This document shows, one piece after another, positions 27,105-36,521 of a stretch of DNA of 58,808 nucleotides. Positions within the stretch are counted from its first letter, which is position 1; each line of letters starts with the position of its first letter. Below the pieces are notes generated by a model. It did no database searches. It worked only from the letters and a program-made list of their open reading frames with translations, and was not told the DNA's origin. The stretch covers positions 1 through 58,808 of the forward strand of contig CAVFJY010000007.1 of the NCBI GenBank assembly GCA_963623365.1. Direction: 5' to 3'. The position numbers and the translations under genes were made by a program. The stretch is from UBA2834 sp963623365. GTDB lineage: Bacteria; Patescibacteriota; Saccharimonadia; Saccharimonadales; Saccharimonadaceae.

Positions 27105-28925
27105 TTAACGTTGCGGCTTTTCTTTTGCGGCGGGATTAGTGGTAATAAGGCTCTCTTCGGTTTCAGAAGCAATGATCTGGATATGGACGTGGTTTTGGCC
27201 AGCGAAGAAAAGACCTTGGCCGACTGGGAAATTACTCAGACGCTTGCGCTCTTCGTCGGTGAGTTTAAAGACATCGGAAAGCACATCGACGGCGGAACTG
27301 GATTGCTTTAAGAGAAGTTGCATAGAAGAGTTCGCGACAATAGCGCGGCCCATCTTGGAAGACATGAAGTCCTCGACGTCTTGGGTGATAGTAGTGAGAC
27401 CAAGATAATATTTACGGGCACGCTTAGCGAGACTAAAGAGGAAGTTGGCGGAGTCTTCATATTTCATCAACTGCCAGGCCTCATCGACAAGCAGGAGACG
27501 GCGACGCTGTTCGGCGCGAGTGATGTTCCAGATATGTGAAAGGACGATATACATAGCAACGGGACGAAGCTCATCTTCGAGGTCGCGAATATTAAAGACA
27601 ACCATCTGGTTATTAATGTCGATATTGGACTGCTGGGAGAAAATACCCGCAAAAGTACCGGTAGTATATTTGCGAAGGCGTTGAGCGAGGCTAGGACCGG
27701 TGCCGCCCATATGAAGCAAGGTATCGAAAAGATTAATAATGGTTGGCGGCGTGGAGCTGTGAGTGAGTGGATCGTTAGTGATGCCAGCGCGAGCATAAGT
27801 GTCGATAAGAGCTTGGTCAAGGTCGGCTTCTTCGTTTGGCGAGAGAATGGCGCCACCGCCAGCGGCACTACCGAGCATGAGACGGAAGAGACCATGGAGA
27901 GTAACGAGGTTGGAGCGGAGCGCATCATTGGCGTCTTCGGCGTCGACGACTTTTGGTAAATCAAAAGGATTAATACGGACATCGGAGTTAAGACTGAGAC
28001 GAATATAGGCACCGCCAACGGCGTCACAGAGCTTTTGATATTCGTTTTCTGGGTCGATAATGAGAACTTCGGTACCAACCATCATGGAGCGAAGCGCTTC
28101 AAGCTTAACGGTGAAGGATTTACCAGCACCAGATTTAGCGAAGACGACCATGTTGGCATTTTCAAGGGAGAAACGGTCGAAGATGACGAGACCGTTGTTG
28201 TGCATATTGATGCCGTAGAGAATGCCTTTTTCTTGAGTTAAATCGGCGGAAGTGAATGGGAAACTGGTGGAGATAGCGCCTGTATTCATGTTGCGGCGAA
28301 TTTGGAGCTGGTCAGTACATTGCGGCATAGTGCTATTCATGCCCTGCTCTTGCTGCGAAGTGGCGACTTTACTGAAGACCATTTGCTGGCCGAAAATAGT
28401 TTCGATTTTATGCTGAACGAATTGAAGTTCGTCGAGCGAGTCGGCATAGATGGTGACATAAAGGCCGTAGCGGAAGAATTTTTCGGCGCCAACTTGGAGT
28501 TGGTCACGGAGTTCCTCGGCATCAGAGATGGCGGCTTCGAGTTCTGGATCACGAACTTTGCCCTTCTCGCTATTAATATTCATGCTAGCTTCGAGCTGAG
28601 TAACCTTTTTGGAAAGGTTTTTCATAATCACGCCGGTATCGACTGGATAAATATACATGGAAATATCGAGGACCTCGTCGATATTAATGATTGAACTGAG
28701 CCAGCCAGTATAAAGTGTGCGGGGATAGCCGTAGACGTAGATAGTGCGACCGTATTTGGTGCCGAGACGGAAATAATCGGAATGAATCTCGATGCTGGAT
28801 GGCGAAATAAGGTCGCGGAGCGTGGTAATGCCGGTTTCGAAGGCTTTCTGAATCTCAACTTCTTCCTGAAGTTGAGCCTGCGCGGCAATATCTGCGGCGC
28901 TAAGTTGTTGCTGTTTTTTGGCCAT
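27105..28925 (-). CDS. virB4: VirB4-family T4SS ATPase
   Basis: A 606-residue conjugation/secretion ATPase that energises pilus assembly and substrate transfer at the membrane. Residues ~40-240 form the VirB4 N-terminal region; then come Walker A FAKSGAGKSFTVK (Lys269), the DPENEYQKLC motif and Walker B LLLVDEAWQLM (~477-487), followed by TQDVEDFMSS. It is shorter than Agrobacterium VirB4 (~790 aa). Its start overlaps the stop of the TraC-like gene (TAATG). VirD4, VirB11 and VirB8-10 are not present in the window. Confidence 0.93.
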   Translation of the reverse strand: MAKKQQQLSAADIAAQAQLQEEVEIQKAFETGITTLRDLISPSSIEIHSDYFRLGTKYGRTIYVYGYPRTLYTGWLSSIINIDEVLDISMYIYPVDTGVIMKNLSKKVTQLEASMNINSEKGKVRDPELEAAISDAEELRDQLQVGAEKFFRYGLYVTIYADSLDELQFVQHKIETIFGQQMVFSKVATSQQEQGMNSTMPQCTDQLQIRRNMNTGAISTSFPFTSADLTQEKGILYGINMHNNGLVIFDRFSLENANMVVFAKSGAGKSFTVKLEALRSMMVGTEVLIIDPENEYQKLCDAVGGAYIRLSLNSDVRINPFDLPKVVDAEDANDALRSNLVTLHGLFRLMLGSAAGGGAILSPNEEADLDQALIDTYARAGITNDPLTHSSTPPTIINLFDTLLHMGGTGPSLAQRLRKYTTGTFAGIFSQQSNIDINNQMVVFNIRDLEDELRPVAMYIVLSHIWNITRAEQRRRLLLVDEAWQLMKYEDSANFLFSLAKRARKYYLGLTTITQDVEDFMSSKMGRAIVANSSMQLLLKQSSSAVDVLSDVFKLTDEERKRLSNFPVGQGLFFAGQNHVHIQIIASETEESLITTNPAAKEKPQR

Positions 28926-29806
28926 TATTTCACTCCCTCCGGTTTGTCGCCTTTTTTAACATAGAGATGCGCAAGTTTATTGAAGTCGCCGAGCGGCTCA
29001 CGAACGGCAGTGTCTGGATTATTGAAGTTGTAGTAGAGCTGGCCGAGTTCTTTGGTATTGAGGCGGACAGAATGAATGCCGATAGAAAAGAGACCGGAAA
29101 TGACAGACTCGACTCGGTTATTAATTTCGGAGACAGCTTTATCGTAAGTGTCGCGATTAATGCGACTGACGACCGGAGCCTTGTTTTTACTGAAAGAGGC
29201 AAAGAAATTCTTGGTTTGTTCGACGGCTTTTTCGGCTTCGGAAGTAGTGTAATATGGAATCGCAATAAAGAAAGACTTATCCATAATGTTAGCTTCTTGG
29301 CTTAAGATGTCGATGAAGTTAATATAGTCGTCCATGAGAATACCAAGGAGCATATTGTCGTTATTGCGGCGGAGTTCGGCGAGCCGTTCGATATAAGGAC
29401 CGATGTCGACGCGCTGGGAACGAATCAAAATTTGAATGCGAAAGTTGAGAGAGTTTAAGAAGTTTTGATAGGAATATTCAACGGCTTCGCGCTCGGTCTC
29501 GGACATGAGATCGAAGTTAATAGATTGACAGGCGACGACGGCGCGGAATGAGCCGTCTTTCATGATAACCATGGAATCGCGCAATTCGGAGATTAGTAAA
29601 GTGGCTTGAGTGGAATTGGGATTTTCTTTAACGACAGTAGCAGTAGCGTTGGCAGGTGGCGTGGCAGAGGTACTGCTAACAGCGGCGGGTTGAGCGGCTG
29701 TAGAAGTGGCGGGAGTGCCAGTAAATTGAGTTTGGCCGGCCATGCCAGTAGCGCCCATCATCTGTGGGTTTTGCGGGGTCGGGTATCCTGATTGATTTGG
29801 TTGCAC
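28925..29806 (-). CDS. TraC-like / VirB4 N-terminal-like T4SS protein
   Basis: A 293-residue protein with no P-loop. After a ~65-residue Pro/Ala/Thr/Gln-rich disordered start, residues ~70-270 match the TraC-like region normally at the N-terminus of large VirB4/TraC ATPases: MKDGSFRAVVACQSINFDL, then FLNSLNFRIQILIRSQRVD and FFIAIPYYTT. In Gram-positive and CPR T4SS loci such a protein commonly sits between PrgI and VirB4. It likely docks the ATPase to the inner-membrane complex. It uses a GTG start with AAGGAG just upstream, right after the PrgI stop. Confidence 0.8.
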   Translation of the reverse strand: MQPNQSGYPTPQNPQMMGATGMAGQTQFTGTPATSTAAQPAAVSSTSATPPANATATVVKENPNSTQATLLISELRDSMVIMKDGSFRAVVACQSINFDLMSETEREAVEYSYQNFLNSLNFRIQILIRSQRVDIGPYIERLAELRRNNDNMLLGILMDDYINFIDILSQEANIMDKSFFIAIPYYTTSEAEKAVEQTKNFFASFSKNKAPVVSRINRDTYDKAVSEINNRVESVISGLFSIGIHSVRLNTKELGQLYYNFNNPDTAVREPLGDFNKLAHLYVKKGDKPEGVK

Positions 29807-29815
29807 GATTACTCC

Positions 29816-31039
29816 TTAATGTAATGATATATAAACTTCGTTTTCTTGCTGTTTTTCGTTGATGCGTTTAGCTTGACGCGCGATGGTCTCGATAGAAAAG
29901 TCGGAATTGTTAGCGAGGTCGATAAGGTCTTGGCTAGGTTGGGCGGGAGTTTGATTTTTAAGGTCGGCAGGAATATATTCATTATCGCTATTTCCCTGCT
30001 CTTCAGCGGTGATTTGTTCAACAACTTCGTCAGGGAGTGGTAAATCGGGCTTAATAATATTTTCATTGCTTGAAATGGCGAAAGCGTCGAGCGGATTGGA
30101 ATCGTAGCTGAGGTTGGCATTAGGTGTATCGACTGGCGAGGTGTTGGCTTGAGGCGCGAGTTGATTAAGTTCAGCTTGGATAGATTCGAGCGTAGGACCA
30201 GAGGTAGTTTGGGCAGGGGTATTGAGAATTGGATTAGGCTGCGCCTGAGTGATATCAGTGACAAAAGTTGGTGGGGGGAGATTTGGGCTAACTTGGGTGG
30301 CGACTGCCTGTGAATATGGCGGCAGTGGCGTAACCGGCGTGGCGGCAGCGGTTGGCTCGGCGGAAGCATAGTAATTACTGTAATTTGGTTGCTGTGGGGC
30401 TTGTGGTTTGAGTGAATGGCTAATCGTGGCGGTACCGGAGCTAAGATTATTATTTTTGGCGATGGCTTCGCGCATTTGGTTAACAAGTTCGGCATGGTGG
30501 GTGTCGGCGGTTTGCTGAATATTTTGCTGACTGAAGGCGGTGCTACTGGTATCGAAAATATCCTGAGTAGCATTAGCCTCGGCGATGATGTCTTCCCTGA
30601 CACCGCTAGTAGTATTACCCTTAATGGCATAACCTTCAGTATCGACGATTTCGGCGAGGAAAGAGAGACGATGAGTGGCTTCTTCTTGGCTGAGGCCTTT
30701 GAGATGGACTTCGTCGGTTTTCTTAGGGGCGGTAATAACAATAGTTGATTCGGGTTCACCTGGTTCCCAGAGGCGGTTATGGGGCTTCATGTAAAAAGAA
30801 ATGACGGCAGAAAGATAGGTTTCCATGGGCTGGTCTTTTTTGAGTGGCAATGAAAGCGCAAGCAGGAACAAAATAAATGGCATAGGGATGATAATTAAAA
30901 GCGGAAAAAGTTGGAAAAGCGGAATGCAGAGCGCAATTAAACCAGCACAGATCAAAAGGTAGATAAATTGCCGAAAACTAAAAGGTCCGATGAGTTTATC
31001 GTCGGCCTCGACGTCTTGAGGAACCTTATACTGAGCCAT
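29816..31039 (-). CDS. PrgI-family (VirB3-like) T4SS membrane protein with long disordered tail
   Basis: A 407-residue protein. The first ~100 residues are PrgI-like: YKVPQDVEADDKLIGPFSFRQ followed by two close transmembrane helices and SFYMKPHNRLWEP. The remaining ~300 residues are rich in Pro, Gln, Thr and Ala with acidic patches, far beyond the usual ~120-aa PrgI, and have no domain I recognise. A TATTAT box 6 nt before the ATG makes this the promoter-proximal gene of the prgI-traC-virB4 operon, with a leaderless message. Confidence 0.85.
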   Translation of the reverse strand: MAQYKVPQDVEADDKLIGPFSFRQFIYLLICAGLIALCIPLFQLFPLLIIIPMPFILFLLALSLPLKKDQPMETYLSAVISFYMKPHNRLWEPGEPESTIVITAPKKTDEVHLKGLSQEEATHRLSFLAEIVDTEGYAIKGNTTSGVREDIIAEANATQDIFDTSSTAFSQQNIQQTADTHHAELVNQMREAIAKNNNLSSGTATISHSLKPQAPQQPNYSNYYASAEPTAAATPVTPLPPYSQAVATQVSPNLPPPTFVTDITQAQPNPILNTPAQTTSGPTLESIQAELNQLAPQANTSPVDTPNANLSYDSNPLDAFAISSNENIIKPDLPLPDEVVEQITAEEQGNSDNEYIPADLKNQTPAQPSQDLIDLANNSDFSIETIARQAKRINEKQQENEVYISLH

Positions 31040-31045
31040 GCTTTT

Positions 31046-31051
31046 ATAATA
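31046..31051 (-). promoter_or_regulatory. -10 box of the prgI operon, leaderless-type
   Basis: On the minus strand TATTAT ends 6 nt before the prgI ATG. Confidence 0.45.
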
Positions 31052-31116
31052 GCATAAACGACATTAGTTTGGAGTTGAATATAAGATGAAATTTTCGGGA
31101 AAATGAGAGGCTGAGA

Positions 31117-33864
31117 CTAGAGATCGATGCCGAACATTTCGCGAACGGCCTTGTTCATGGAGTTGCGCTGATTGATGGCGCTTGGCTTGTTGAGGGCGGC
31201 GCGTTCATTGTCGAAGGCGTCATACATTTCGCGGCTGACACGCATGGTTTGACCATCGACGGTGCGCTCGACATAATCATTTGGATTAATCGCGAGCAAG
31301 GCGGCATTCATATCCATAATGGTGGAGCTCTTGGAAGAGACTAATTGGTTGGCGACCATGTTGTTGACATAGCTCATAATTTGGTTGTGAATCATATCTT
31401 GATGTGACATGAAGAAGTTACTTTGGGTAGCAGCGCCGCGCTTGAAACCACCAGTTAAGAGGGCGTTTAGGGTTGCGAGCTGTTCACCGTCCATCTGGCC
31501 GGATACGGCAGCGGAACGGACATATTTTTCTGGGAATAATAGTGGGAAGACTTCTTCGCCGGCGGCATTGTGTTGAATCGGGATAGTGCCGTCTTCGATG
31601 AGTTTGAGCATTTCCTTGAAGGTAGTGCGATCCTGAGTAGCGATAGATGACCAGCCGTTAACACCAGCAAAAATACTCGTGAGTGAAGTTTTCTTGAGGG
31701 CGTCATGGTCGGTATCGGTTGGAAGGTCTTGACCAGAGAGGAAGGTTTTGAGATCGATAAATGGCGTGACGCCGTTATTAGTGGCACTCATACCACGGCG
31801 CATCATGTTGGATTTAGACCAAGCCCAGAGATAGAGGTTATCGCGTTTGAGACTGAGGCCGGTATCGGCGATAGCTTTTTGCATAGCAAAATCATCGGCA
31901 AATTTGTCGGAGTTATTGACGAAGGTGCGAATAATGTCGCCGTGGTCGCCGCGTTTAGCCATGATAAGAGTGGCGGCGGAAGCGGAGTTGTAATCGCCAT
32001 TTTCGATAGCGTCTTCGAGCTGATGCATGATACCTGGGCCAGCCGGCATATCGTCATAGAGTTCGAGATAGTTATTCTTAGCGATGGCGTCAACTTTATG
32101 GCTGTCAGTAATAGCATCAGCAAGAGTGGCGTTGATGGACTTTTGAATAGCGCGTTGCTGGTCTGGGTCAGTAGAAGAAACAGGCACATTGAAAGCGTCG
32201 GTAATTTGACGATGAATTTGAGAGCGTTCATCGCGAGCGCCTTCACGAATACGCTCAGCGCGACTGCGAGTATTATCGAGGTCGACGGTGCGCTGGCGAA
32301 CACGATTAATCATAGCGTCATCGACGCTACGGACAAGACTGGTATTGATGGCCTCCATGCGGCCAAGATCGCGGGTTTTAACCCGAGAATCGCTACCGTC
32401 ATGAGCGAAGCCTTCGTCGAAATCGATGTTGGTTTGAGTAACGATATTATCGGATTCAAGATTACGCTGAATATTAGAATAACGTGTCATACCACGACGG
32501 CTAAGTTGGCCGTTGCGGTTGTACATACTGCGACTGTAGTTAGCGAGACGACGCTTATGGCCAGCCTCGAGAGCCTCTTCGGTATCGAGACGACGATTGA
32601 GCTTGCGCTGTTCAAGATATTGAGCAAGCCGCGCAGATGGACGAGCGCTATTGCTGGCAAGTTGGCGTTGTTTGGCAAGTTGGCGACGATCATTAGCATA
32701 ATGACGAGTGACGCCCTGAATTGGTGCAAATGGACGATGGATAAGGCCGTCGATGCGACCAAGGACGGTGCCGGACATACGCATGAGTGGAATAGACATG
32801 AAGAGCGGCAAAACTTGGACAGCGATGCCAAGGACAACACCGAGCCAGTTGGTGGCGGAGGTAATCATGACAAGGCCGGCAAGTTGAGAAGCGCCGTAGA
32901 GGAAGCTAAACATTGGATAAAAGATAATCATGCGCATGAATAGCTGATACCATTTCTGAAACCATTTTTCGGTGTTTGGTAAAAGGTAGGCGACGAAAGC
33001 AAGCGGTGAAATCATGACGAGCAGTAGGATGAGAGCTTGGCGGGCAGCCATGGTGACAACAGCGGAAATAACAGCAATGGCGCCAGAGAGAACGACTGGG
33101 ATAAGTAACCAAAGCAGACCGGACCAACCGCCAGCGATAGTGAGAGCGCTAATGGTACCGATAGTGCCGACGCCGAGAATAGTGGTAACGAGACCAGCAA
33201 CGGATAATTCGGAGGCGGCTTGACTAATGGTACTGTTGGCGATGGCGGTGTTTTCGATACTTAAGAAAATACCGCGAATAGATGAGCCGATAATATTACT
33301 GAGATCGACGGCGAGAATACAAATAACGAAACTGAGGTTAACTAAAATAGCGGCAACAATGATGCGCGGGAGAGTACGCTTGATGCCGTAATTGCTGATG
33401 CCGAGACCAGTGATTTGAGAATAAATGATGACGAGGAAAAAGATGATGAAAATAATGTTGGTAACATTGCGGAGATAGTGCCAAACGACATGAATTGGAG
33501 CGTCTTCGTCGAGTGAGATAGGGTTAACTTTAATGAGACTTTCGAGAATTTCGTAGGCACCATCGATGACGTTGGCGAGAAAACCGGTGCCTGGGCAGAT
33601 AAGCCAGCCGATGCCGCTGACCTGGTCATAACAGGTGCCAGAATCTTCGGTAGTAGTATCGGTAGTGCTGGTAGTGCTGTTGGTGTTATTAGTATTGCTC
33701 TGCTCTTCGTCGGTAGTGTTAGGCTCGGTCGTGGTGCTAATAGTAGTTAAAACAGTCTGAGCTGGAGTGGGGACGCTAGTAGCAAAAATAGGGCCGTTAA
33801 AAAGAAAGAGGCTAATTGCGGCCGCGATAAGGGTGGTGGTAATGTATCGAATACACTTGCCCAT
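31117..33864 (-). CDS. VirB6/TrbL-like T4SS channel protein
   Basis: A 915-residue membrane protein. It has a signal-type N-terminus (1-29, ends IFATS), a Thr/Asn/Ser-rich outside linker (~30-75), and about six transmembrane segments from ~130 to 370 (FIIFFLVIIYSQITGLGIS, LILLLVMISPLAFVAYLLP, then EKWFQKWYQLFMRMIIFYP). The FLVIIYSQ ... YGIKRTLPRI pattern is typical of CPR/Gram-positive VirB6-like proteins. Residues ~370-915 form a charged, mostly helical cytoplasmic domain. It is divergent from the pilin array. A TATAAT lies 9 nt upstream on the minus strand. Confidence 0.8.
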   Translation of the reverse strand: MGKCIRYITTTLIAAAISLFLFNGPIFATSVPTPAQTVLTTISTTTEPNTTDEEQSNTNNTNSTTSTTDTTTEDSGTCYDQVSGIGWLICPGTGFLANVIDGAYEILESLIKVNPISLDEDAPIHVVWHYLRNVTNIIFIIFFLVIIYSQITGLGISNYGIKRTLPRIIVAAILVNLSFVICILAVDLSNIIGSSIRGIFLSIENTAIANSTISQAASELSVAGLVTTILGVGTIGTISALTIAGGWSGLLWLLIPVVLSGAIAVISAVVTMAARQALILLLVMISPLAFVAYLLPNTEKWFQKWYQLFMRMIIFYPMFSFLYGASQLAGLVMITSATNWLGVVLGIAVQVLPLFMSIPLMRMSGTVLGRIDGLIHRPFAPIQGVTRHYANDRRQLAKQRQLASNSARPSARLAQYLEQRKLNRRLDTEEALEAGHKRRLANYSRSMYNRNGQLSRRGMTRYSNIQRNLESDNIVTQTNIDFDEGFAHDGSDSRVKTRDLGRMEAINTSLVRSVDDAMINRVRQRTVDLDNTRSRAERIREGARDERSQIHRQITDAFNVPVSSTDPDQQRAIQKSINATLADAITDSHKVDAIAKNNYLELYDDMPAGPGIMHQLEDAIENGDYNSASAATLIMAKRGDHGDIIRTFVNNSDKFADDFAMQKAIADTGLSLKRDNLYLWAWSKSNMMRRGMSATNNGVTPFIDLKTFLSGQDLPTDTDHDALKKTSLTSIFAGVNGWSSIATQDRTTFKEMLKLIEDGTIPIQHNAAGEEVFPLLFPEKYVRSAAVSGQMDGEQLATLNALLTGGFKRGAATQSNFFMSHQDMIHNQIMSYVNNMVANQLVSSKSSTIMDMNAALLAINPNDYVERTVDGQTMRVSREMYDAFDNERAALNKPSAINQRNSMNKAVREMFGIDL

Positions 33865-34005
33865 AGCTATTGTATTATATCACACATAAGCTTTTTAGTC
33901 AAGTGCAATACTAGGGGCAGAGCCCCATACGATTGCGCTGAGCTTATGATATAATTTTATAAAGAATTCGCTAGGATTTTTCAAGGTTTGTTATTATATA
34001 ACTAT

Positions 34006-34455
34006 ATGAAGATTAAGATGAAGAGAATATTGTCGATAATGTTTGCGACTGTAGTGACGGTGTTTGGTCTAAGTTTGGTGCAGCCGGTATATGCGAGTAG
34101 TCAAATTCAAGATGCGGAGAAAGGTGAATGCACTTCCCTGTTGCCGGACGATTGGTGTTATGAGGACGCGACGGAAGAGGGCGCAACGGTAAGCGTAGAG
34201 GAAAGCTCGAACGGAATTATGCAAATTCTGCGCTGGGTGGCGAAGATTATGACGGCGGGCGTAGGCGTAATTGGAACGATAGGAATTATTTGGTGTGGTT
34301 TCTTGATTTTATCGGCGAAAGATAACGAGAGTCAAGTGGCGACGGCGAAGAAAAGACTACTAGAAATTGTAATTGGTATGATTGTATTCGGTTTAGCGGG
34401 CGTGTTGATTAATCTGTTCTTGCCTGGCGGGGATTTAGCGGGATTGCTTAATTAA
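34006..34455 (+). CDS. T4SS pilin-family protein 1
   Basis: A 149-residue exported protein: signal peptide ending VYASS, a Cys-containing outside segment (GECTSLLPDDWCYED), then the two-helix pilin module with VGVIGTIGIIWCGFLILSAK, a short basic turn (VATAKKRLLEI) and a second helix ending FLPGGDLAG. The module matches the CPR T4SS pilin family (VirB2/TrbC-like). Its nearest relative in the window is the N-terminal domain of the esterase fusion at 48257-49570, not the neighbouring pilins. Start at the second in-frame ATG (34006), judged by the signal peptide. Confidence 0.8.
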   Translation: MKIKMKRILSIMFATVVTVFGLSLVQPVYASSQIQDAEKGECTSLLPDDWCYEDATEEGATVSVEESSNGIMQILRWVAKIMTAGVGVIGTIGIIWCGFLILSAKDNESQVATAKKRLLEIVIGMIVFGLAGVLINLFLPGGDLAGLLN

Positions 34456-34466
34456 AAAGGGAGCGT

Positions 34467-35144
34467 ATGAAGAAAATACAGATAGCAATAATAACAGTAG
34501 TAGTCGCGATGAGCATGGCGTTGATGCCGATGGCAGAGGTGTATGCGAGCGGGACGACGAGTAGTACGGGTAACACTTGTGAGACGACGCATGTATTAGG
34601 GCTGAGGGCTTGGTATGATGGCTTAGTGGATACTTCGACGTGTGAAATTAAAAGCGATGCGTTTACGGGCGAGGAAAATATTCGAACGAGCGTGTGGACG
34701 ATAGTATTGAATTTGGTGAGCTGCGTGTTGGGCGTGGTGGGCTATCTGGCGATTTGTTTTGTGATTTGGGGTGGCTATCAATATATGCTGGCGAATGGCG
34801 ATCCTGGGAAAGTGGCGAAAGGTAAAAAGACAATCATGAATTCCCTGATTGGCTTGGCGATTTGTATGTTGGCCTCGACGATTAGTGGAATGGTGTCGGA
34901 TATTGTGGCGGAAGGCGACGAGGTGAGTGAGAATATCTTTACGGCGGCGATGAACCATGCCTTCCTATGGGCGGGGATTATTGCGGTGATTGTGATTGTG
35001 TTTGGCGGGATTCAGTATATTACTAGTAATGGTAATCCTAGCGGCGTACAAAAAGCGAAACAGACGATTATGTATGCAGCAATTGGCTTAGCAATTACCT
35101 TAATGGCGGTGGCGATTGTTAATTTTGTAGTAGGAGCATTATGA
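34467..35144 (+). CDS. T4SS pilin-family protein 2, tandem dimer
   Basis: A 225-residue exported protein with two pilin modules in one chain. After a signal peptide (ends VYASG) and a Cys-containing segment, module one has GGYQYMLANGDPGKVAKGKK and module two has GGIQYITSNGNPSGVQKAKQ, each between two hydrophobic helices. A fused dimer could fix the pairing of subunits or cap a filament. AAAGGGAG precedes the ATG. Its TGA overlaps the next start (ATGA). Confidence 0.82.
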   Translation: MKKIQIAIITVVVAMSMALMPMAEVYASGTTSSTGNTCETTHVLGLRAWYDGLVDTSTCEIKSDAFTGEENIRTSVWTIVLNLVSCVLGVVGYLAICFVIWGGYQYMLANGDPGKVAKGKKTIMNSLIGLAICMLASTISGMVSDIVAEGDEVSENIFTAAMNHAFLWAGIIAVIVIVFGGIQYITSNGNPSGVQKAKQTIMYAAIGLAITLMAVAIVNFVVGAL

Positions 35145-35524
35145 TAAATAAAATTACGGTAGCGGTAGCAGCTTTGGCGATAGTAACGAGTGGTTTAATT
35201 AGCGGGTCGGCATTTGCAGCGACGAGTAGTTCGATCAGTTGTCCGGCGGATTTGCCGAACCGTGATTTGATTTGCGCAAGTAGTACTGGCGGCGAGAGTA
35301 AATTGATTAATACGGTGAGTAATGTACTAACGGCAATCTATGGGATTGTGGGGATTTTGGCAGTTGTGATGATTGTGGTGGGTGGCGTGAAATATATGAC
35401 ATCGCAGGGCGACCCTGGAAAGCTGCAGTCAGCGAAGAATACGATTATGTATTCAATAATCGGATTAGTGGTGGTATTAGCGGCTTTTGCGATTACGAAC
35501 TTTATTTTGAGCGCGTTAAAATAG
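35141..35524 (+). CDS. T4SS pilin-family protein 3
   Basis: A 127-residue protein: signal peptide (ends SAFAATS), short outside segment with two Cys (ISCPADLPNRDLICAS), then the pilin module VGGVKYMTSQGDPGKLQSAK between two helices. It is translationally coupled to the dimeric pilin upstream, and AGGAGG for the next gene overlaps its end, so these pilins are made from one message. Confidence 0.82.
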   Translation: MINKITVAVAALAIVTSGLISGSAFAATSSSISCPADLPNRDLICASSTGGESKLINTVSNVLTAIYGIVGILAVVMIVVGGVKYMTSQGDPGKLQSAKNTIMYSIIGLVVVLAAFAITNFILSALK

Positions 35525-35531
35525 GAGGAAG

Positions 35532-35822
35532 ATGGAAAAAATATTAGCAAGTATTCAAAGTCAGATAAATACAGCAGGCTCAGGAACAGGGGCGAAAACG
35601 GATGTGAATAATATCGTAGCGACGGCGCTGAATGTGGTGTTTGGCGTGATTGGGATCGTAGCAGTAGTAATGATTATCTTGGGTGGGATTAGCTATGCGA
35701 CCTCGAAAGGTGATCCTGGTAAAATCCAGAAAGGTAAAAATACGATTTTGTATGGCATTATTGGCTTAGTGGTGGCGCTGATGGCGTTCGCGATTGTGAA
35801 TTTTGTATTGAAGTCATTGTAG
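35532..35822 (+). CDS. T4SS pilin-family protein 4, no obvious signal peptide
   Basis: A 96-residue protein consisting of a polar ~30-residue start and the pilin module ILGGISYATSKGDPGKIQKG with two helices. Unlike most paralogues it has no clear cleavable signal peptide, so the first helix may direct insertion. AGGAGG lies 6 nt before the ATG. It ends the first pilin operon. Confidence 0.8.
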   Translation: MEKILASIQSQINTAGSGTGAKTDVNNIVATALNVVFGVIGIVAVVMIILGGISYATSKGDPGKIQKGKNTILYGIIGLVVALMAFAIVNFVLKSL

Positions 35823-35930
35823 TCTTAGTAGACTTAATAGTGGGCTCGACATGAGATATTGTAAGTTTATAAGTTAGTTATGGTAAAATGAAATTAAGTT
35901 AAGCTTTTCGAAGTTAAAAAAGGAGAAAAA

Positions 35931-36422
35931 ATGAAAGCAAAGAAAATAGTAAAAGGCGTAGTCTTATCTACGTTCTTGGCGCTAGTAGTCACGGTGGGAG
36001 CGTTTGCGACGATTGGGGAGTGTATAGGGACAGGCGAATATGCGAACTTATCCACAGCGAATGACGATGAACATCCGGTGAGATGCGTAATGGTTAAAGA
36101 TGGTGATGAATATATAACTATTTATGGTAAGAGTTCAAGTGATTGTGCGAAAGCGAGCTCGTTGACAACTAATCCAGAAAACTGTAAGGGTAATGATTTG
36201 AATACGATGATTAGAACCATTATCAATGGTATTATCTTTGCGGTGGGGATGGTAGCAGTTGTAATGATTATCTTAGGTGGTGTCAATTATGCAACCTCGC
36301 AAGGTGACCCTGGTAAGGTCAAAAAAGGCAAGGATACAATTATGTACGGTATTATTGGCTTGGTGATTTCGATTCTGGCATTTGCGATTATTAACTTCGT
36401 GTTGGGGATGATTACAAGTTAA
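35931..36422 (+). CDS. T4SS pilin-family protein 5, Cys-rich ectodomain
   Basis: A 163-residue protein: signal peptide, a ~60-residue outside domain with four Cys (two likely disulfides), then LGGVNYATSQGDPGKVKKGK between two helices. The enlarged Cys-rich part could be surface exposed on a pilus. It has its own promoter region (TAAAAT near 35884), a GGAG site before the ATG and a terminator after the stop, so it is expressed separately from pilins 1-4. Confidence 0.82.
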   Translation: MKAKKIVKGVVLSTFLALVVTVGAFATIGECIGTGEYANLSTANDDEHPVRCVMVKDGDEYITIYGKSSSDCAKASSLTTNPENCKGNDLNTMIRTIINGIIFAVGMVAVVMIILGGVNYATSQGDPGKVKKGKDTIMYGIIGLVISILAFAIINFVLGMITS

Positions 36423-36439
36423 TCTAGAAATGATTTTAG

Positions 36440-36466
36440 AGGCGCTCGGAAAGGGGCGCCTTTTTG
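36440..36466 (+). terminator. Terminator after pilin 5
   Basis: Stem AGGCGC (36440-36445) / GCGCCT (36456-36461) followed by TTTT. Confidence 0.75.
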
Positions 36467-36521
36467 ATGGCAGGAATAGCCGAAATATGTTATGGTAGAT
36501 ATATAAGGAGATAATATAAAC

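Noticed and set aside
29809..30759. Long minus-strand frame of 316 codons overlapping prgI
   Set aside because: Low-complexity Pro/Leu/Ser-rich translation in another frame of the repetitive prgI tail; no start signal.
31705..32943. Plus-strand frame of 412 codons opposite the VirB6-like gene
   Set aside because: Its translation is an antisense product of the helical C-terminal domain of the VirB6-like protein, with no motif and no promoter or ribosome binding site.
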